Below, one piece after another: positions 60,401 to 64,000 of a DNA stretch of 64,000 nt. How positions within the stretch are numbered: position 1 is the first letter of the stretch; each line of letters begins with the position of its first letter. The DNA comes from Scolanthus callimorphus. Taxonomy: Eukaryota; Cnidaria; Anthozoa; Actiniaria; Edwardsiidae. Where the stretch lies: NCBI GenBank assembly GCA_033964015.1, contig CM066913.1, positions 17,879,854 through 17,943,853 on the forward strand. The letters run 5' to 3'. The notes below the pieces were generated by a model, which saw nothing but the letters and a program-made list of their open reading frames with translations, did not search any database and was not told the DNA's origin. The position numbers and the translations under genes are program-made.

Positions 60401-63400
60401 ATACTTTTAGCGCTATTTTAGCTTACATTTGCCCTTCGCTAAGTAAGAGAAAATTACAACTATGATCAATATGTTTAGGTGTGCTTTTGATACAAAAATA
60501 TCTATCGGGGATACAGCAGAGCTGTCAAAACATAAGCCGACGACCGGGCTACTTTTTGCCGAATGTTAGAAAAGTTCGAACCACAGAATTTTGTTAAGTG
60601 TAGCCTGCAAGCTCACCTCATTGTTTGCTAAAATAAAATAAAACTGGAATCCTTGAGTCTGAGTCAGAATTGGCTTGGCGAGGAAACTAAACTTGTTGCT
60701 TTGAAGCTACGAAATTTGCATCATGTCGGCCATCAGTTTTTCTTTGCAGCCTACTGCTAATCTTTTGAGCAGCCGTCTACTTCAAAACATTATATCGGGA
60801 TACGAAAATCTATCGGGGATGTAAAAATCTATCGAGCCAGTGACTCTATTTGCATTTTCTGGTCTGCATTTTCTGGTATGCATTTTGGAACTGCCGTTTC
60901 ATTTACCATTATCAAAAATTATCTCTGCCCAAAACTTAAAAAAACTTACCAGCTGATTTCTTGCTGATTTATTTTGTTGCATTTGCAGGCATTCCAAACA
61001 GATTCTAAACAAATATTCCAGTTGAGCATAAAACTTTTCCATTGCCTCAAAGAATCTTACTGTGTCAAATGTAAACTGAGTTTGACTTGTACGATGATTA
61101 AATCTAGTTTTTCTTCCGAAAACTGTGAAAATCCAGGTATCTCTTGCTAGACCCAGGGGGTGTTCATTTTGGCAAAATATATTTTGTGCACCATGATGTG
61201 AGATCAGCTGGTGTGTACAAGATTACAGTCCTTTCAAAATAGTATGTTACAGCCAAAGATGCTCAAGCATCCCCTGCTAGAGTGCAATAATGAGTTGATT
61301 CTTGGAATATAGACCCATATCACGCTAATATTAGTCCGGCGGATTAGCGTAAAAATTGCGCACTTTTGGCTAAAGACACCAAACTTTGCATGTCAATAGT
61401 TTTCAGTATTTTATTGAAGATAAGATATGGAGGCACGCTAAATTTATTCGTAGCGAAAGCTAGAACAGTTTTAATGTGAACCATTGTTTTGCCATTGGCA
61501 GCCATCTTTGAATCCTTTGTTATTCATGAGCTCTGCGGCACCTAGTGAAATCTTCCATTGTCCGTATTTATAAAGTATAGCACAGTACTAGGAAGAAAAT
61601 ATCACGCCAAAATTTCAGAGACAAGCTCCTTTTTACACATTCGACACATGAGGTACCAATTATCCCGATCTTTTTTAGAATTTGTTGGTCATTCTTGAAA
61701 CACTTCATCAAATCTCAGGCAGGCTATTGTTTTACATACATTATAAACTGGTCGTGACTTTTAATAAATCACCAGAAACTCTAAGGAGACGTTCATGACC
61801 GAAGTCAGTCAACTCAATCCATAGTTCGGAATTAGCAAATGCAGAGCTGCTATGGCTGTGCAGTCTAGAGAACAACTGAATGTTCACAAAGATAAGAGCT
61901 CTAAACCTCATTAATAACAAAGCATTCAAAATGGCTGCTATTGAGCTAAAACAATGGTTCACTCTAAAACATCTCTAGCTTTCGCTACGAAAGAATTCTA
62001 GCAAGCCTCCATATCTATGATTTAAAAATATATTGAAAACTATCACCTGGCAAAAAATTGCGGCTTTAGCCTAAAATGCGCAATTTCCTCGAAAATCTGC
62101 ACTAATCCGTCGGACTATATGACTAAATGATATATTATAGTTATCAGGAAACATCCATATTAGTAAAATGCAAAGTTTGGTGAAGATTGGTTGAATTCTG
62201 ACCGAGATATAATTTGATATAAAGTTGATATAAATATTTGATATAAAGTTGATAATTTTTACAATAAAATGTATGGTGGTAGCGCATCAATGCGCTACGA
62301 GCCTCGTTTTTGACGTTTTTCCCCATACCTTTCTTTGCAAAAAATAGACCAGAAAGCTAAGCTTCGAAAATTCATATCTCCGCCACTTTTCGAGTAATTC
62401 TTCCCAAACTGTGCAGCTTTTCTAATATGGATGTGCTGATTTGATTTATGGACTTCGTTTCCTGATAACTATAAGATATTATTAATCCAGATTAACGTGA
62501 TAAAGGTATTGGATCCATTACTCGATTCAATAATGCATTCGGCTTGGGATAACGTCTTTCAATTTGAACTCGGATTTTGGCTAGATTATCTTCCTGACAC
62601 CATGCTCCGACACTCTTAAAAGGACACTGTCACGGTTTTTCATTAAAATATTATAAAATACATGTAAGACCAGCGATCTACATAAGCAACTCAGAATCCT
62701 ATGTATGCTGTTATTGTGTCCTAGAGAGAAAAAGGAACTGAAACTTGCATTATATAGGCATTCTTACGTAATATTTAATAGCTTTTGCAATCAAATTTCC
62801 AAGTTTGAAAACTGTTCAGCCTGATAAGAAATAAAAATGTCATTTCACAATCCAATTCCATCCGCTCGATAGCACACGAAATACTCCAAATGTGTACTCA
62901 CCTTGTAGCTGAAAAGTTATTTACCGGTAACAAACCTAGACGATTATTTTTGTTCTGTTGACTGCATTTAAGCTAACCTAAATTAACCCTAAAATCGTGT
63001 AAAATGGTGACAGTGCCCCTTTAAGTCACTGGCTTTATGCTTCTTGGAATATCCCTGACAATACTGATCAACAATGTCTTCTCTAAATGAACGAGGGAGA
63101 GATTTACCAGGCTCGTAAAGTCTAACAGGCCTGCCATATTGGTAACAAAACTCGCAAACAAAAGGCTCCCTGTTGATTTTTCCATATATAGAAGTGCCTC
63201 CGTCGTCTATCATCCAATCAAAAAGCGAAAATGTTTTCCCAAGCTGAAAGTATTATTCGATCAAATGATGGATCCAATATTCCAAGAATCAGCTCATTAT
63301 TGCGCTCTACGGGGGACGCTTGTGAGCATCTTTGGCTGTAAACCTCATGTTATTATGATTTATTTTGACCACTTGGCTAATTCAAACATGCTTTATTTCC

Positions 63401-63511
63401 AGGCTTTTAGAGGAGGCATATCTGGTTAAAGATCCTTTCTCTCCTTCTCAAAGTCATTTGACCATTGGAGGAAAGTGCAGCCTGTGTAATGCAAATGTCT
63501 GTGTTGGACAG
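57491..63511 (+). CDS. CDPF1: CDPF1-like cysteine-rich DPF-motif protein, partial: first two exons
   Basis: Exon 1 is 57491-57621 and exon 2 is 63403-63511. They join across the split codon GG/G without a stop (43 codons plus 36). Exon 1 reads MATSTEGCAFDEADKKS followed by TCSLCDFSCHYYFLGNKPPF. Exon 2 reads LLEEAYLVKDPFSPSQ followed by GGKCSLCNANVCVGQ. The two CxxC knuckles, the GxKPP turn, the LLEE(A/S)Y segment and the KDPF motif occur in the same order in human CDPF1 (cysteine-rich DPF motif domain-containing protein 1), a protein of about 120 residues with no well-established function. The remaining C-terminal cysteine region is not found before 64000, so the gene runs off the window. The first intron is 5.8 kb and repeat-laden. 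The ATG lies in a Kozak-like AAAATGG context. Confidence 0.75.
58005..60306 (+). repeat. 0.8-kb direct duplication (58005-58800 and 59512-60306)
   Basis: Both copies begin CACGCTACACTGAGCACAAC and end GCTATGGGACTGAAAGGGTT. They are near-identical over about 790 bp with scattered 1-3-base indels. The 710-bp spacer is unrelated. No coding frame is conserved between the copies. They lie in the first CDPF1 intron. Confidence 0.85.
61325..62130. repeat. Large imperfect inverted repeat in the CDPF1 intron
   Basis: ATTAGTCCGGCGGATTAG-type sequence at 61335-61355 is inverted at 62100-62117. Inner arms AGATATGGAGGC and GCCTCCATATCT, and GTAGCGAAAGCTAGA with its complement, continue the pairing. This is probably a non-autonomous TIR element. 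Confidence 0.65.
62581..63213 (-). pseudogene. Paired-domain-like helix-turn-helix relic split by a MITE
   Basis: On the minus strand from 63213 an open frame ends GKSLPRSFREDIVDQYCQGY, then SKKHKASDL at 63025. It breaks at a TTAA duplication. Beyond the 401-bp insertion (62620-63020) the same frame resumes as RVSEHGVRKII to a TAG at 62581. Read across the insertion, this resembles the first helix-turn-helix of a paired (PAX) domain, where GRxLP...R..IV..A..G is followed by ...DI...L.VS...V.KIL. Only this piece is visible and the homeobox-like or transposase parts are absent. It lies antisense in the first CDPF1 intron, so it is probably a relic of a PAX-like gene copy or of a transposase with a paired-type DNA-binding domain. 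Confidence 0.45.
62616..63024. mobile_element. MITE with TTAA target duplication inserted in the paired-domain relic
   Basis: Ends AAGGACACTGTCACGG and GGTGACAGTGCCCCT are inverted and flanked by TTAA (62616-62619, 63021-63024), consistent with a piggyBac-like non-autonomous element of 401 bp. Confidence 0.75.
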
Positions 63512-64000
63512 GTATTGCAATTCATGAGCATTAATTCAAGTACATGCAACACTCTTCAAAAACAAAAGTGTAAACAACATTGGAATTTAATTTATATGCA
63601 GACAAGACAGCAAGATGACAACATTTAAGCAAACTGAACTGAACCGGAACAAGCTGAGCGGGCCATTTATCATACAGTACCATCCTTATTGCCAGAGAGG
63701 TCAAAAGAATTAAGAAATAAAACATTTTTATGTGCCCTCATAGAGTTTTGAAAACCGAGGCATTGTTTGGGATAATTCAAGAGCAGATCATGAAGCACGA
63801 GACGAAGAAAATAGGGCCGTGGGACACCTCTACCTACTAGACTAATTGTTCTGAAACTTGAAACATCTTTAGTTCATGGAATAAAAAGGGTACATTGTAA
63901 ATTTAGGAAATAATCGAAGTGGTTAGGATGGGATTCCAAATAATATTTCAAACTTTCCCCTCCGACATGTTTTGGCCAAGAACAGTTTGATAATTAAATT

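Overview
The window is nuclear DNA of an animal, most likely a cnidarian and probably an anthozoan such as a stony coral. This is inferred from short exons with canonical GT/AG junctions in long AT-rich introns, metazoan gene families (an IHO1-like meiotic protein, CDPF1, a Dickkopf/colipase-fold peptide), many short inverted-repeat transposons, and no bacterial gene organisation. All gene models were built by hand from splice signals, reading-frame continuity and intron phase. None was checked by alignment or RNA.

Layout. (1) 1913-17061, plus strand: an 11-exon gene for a 665-residue secreted or membrane-associated helical protein of a family I do not recognise. Its frame is intact throughout. 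(2) 18038-29417, minus strand: a 9-exon APH/EcKinase-like phosphotransferase of about 411 residues. It has one apparent 1-nt frameshift, a changed catalytic-loop histidine, and a piggyBac-like MITE exactly at one splice acceptor. (3) 32804-41626, minus strand: an IHO1/CCDC36-like (Mer2/Rec15/PRD3 family) meiotic gene, with several single-base frame breaks. (4) 42396-46160, plus strand, head-to-head with IHO1 across about 770 bp: a five-exon gene for an unrecognised 237-residue basic protein, with a 12-nt microexon. (5) 47648-49608, minus strand: a small secreted protein with ten cysteines spaced as in the C-terminal Dickkopf/colipase fold. (6) 50000-57490: gene-poor, transposon-rich DNA. (7) 57491 to beyond the right edge, plus strand: CDPF1. 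Its first intron holds a 0.8-kb direct duplication and a paired-domain-like relic split by a MITE.

Repeats fill most introns and spacers. They include hairpin MITEs, TIR elements with TTAA or TAA target duplications, insertions nested in other insertions, a 24-bp minisatellite, a LINE reverse-transcriptase tail and a roughly 350-bp guanine tract.

The genes do not form an operon or pathway. The only obvious regulatory link is the divergent pair IHO1 / 42396-46160, which may share a promoter region. Most frame breaks in IHO1 look like single missing bases, so assembly indels should be excluded before anything is called a pseudogene.
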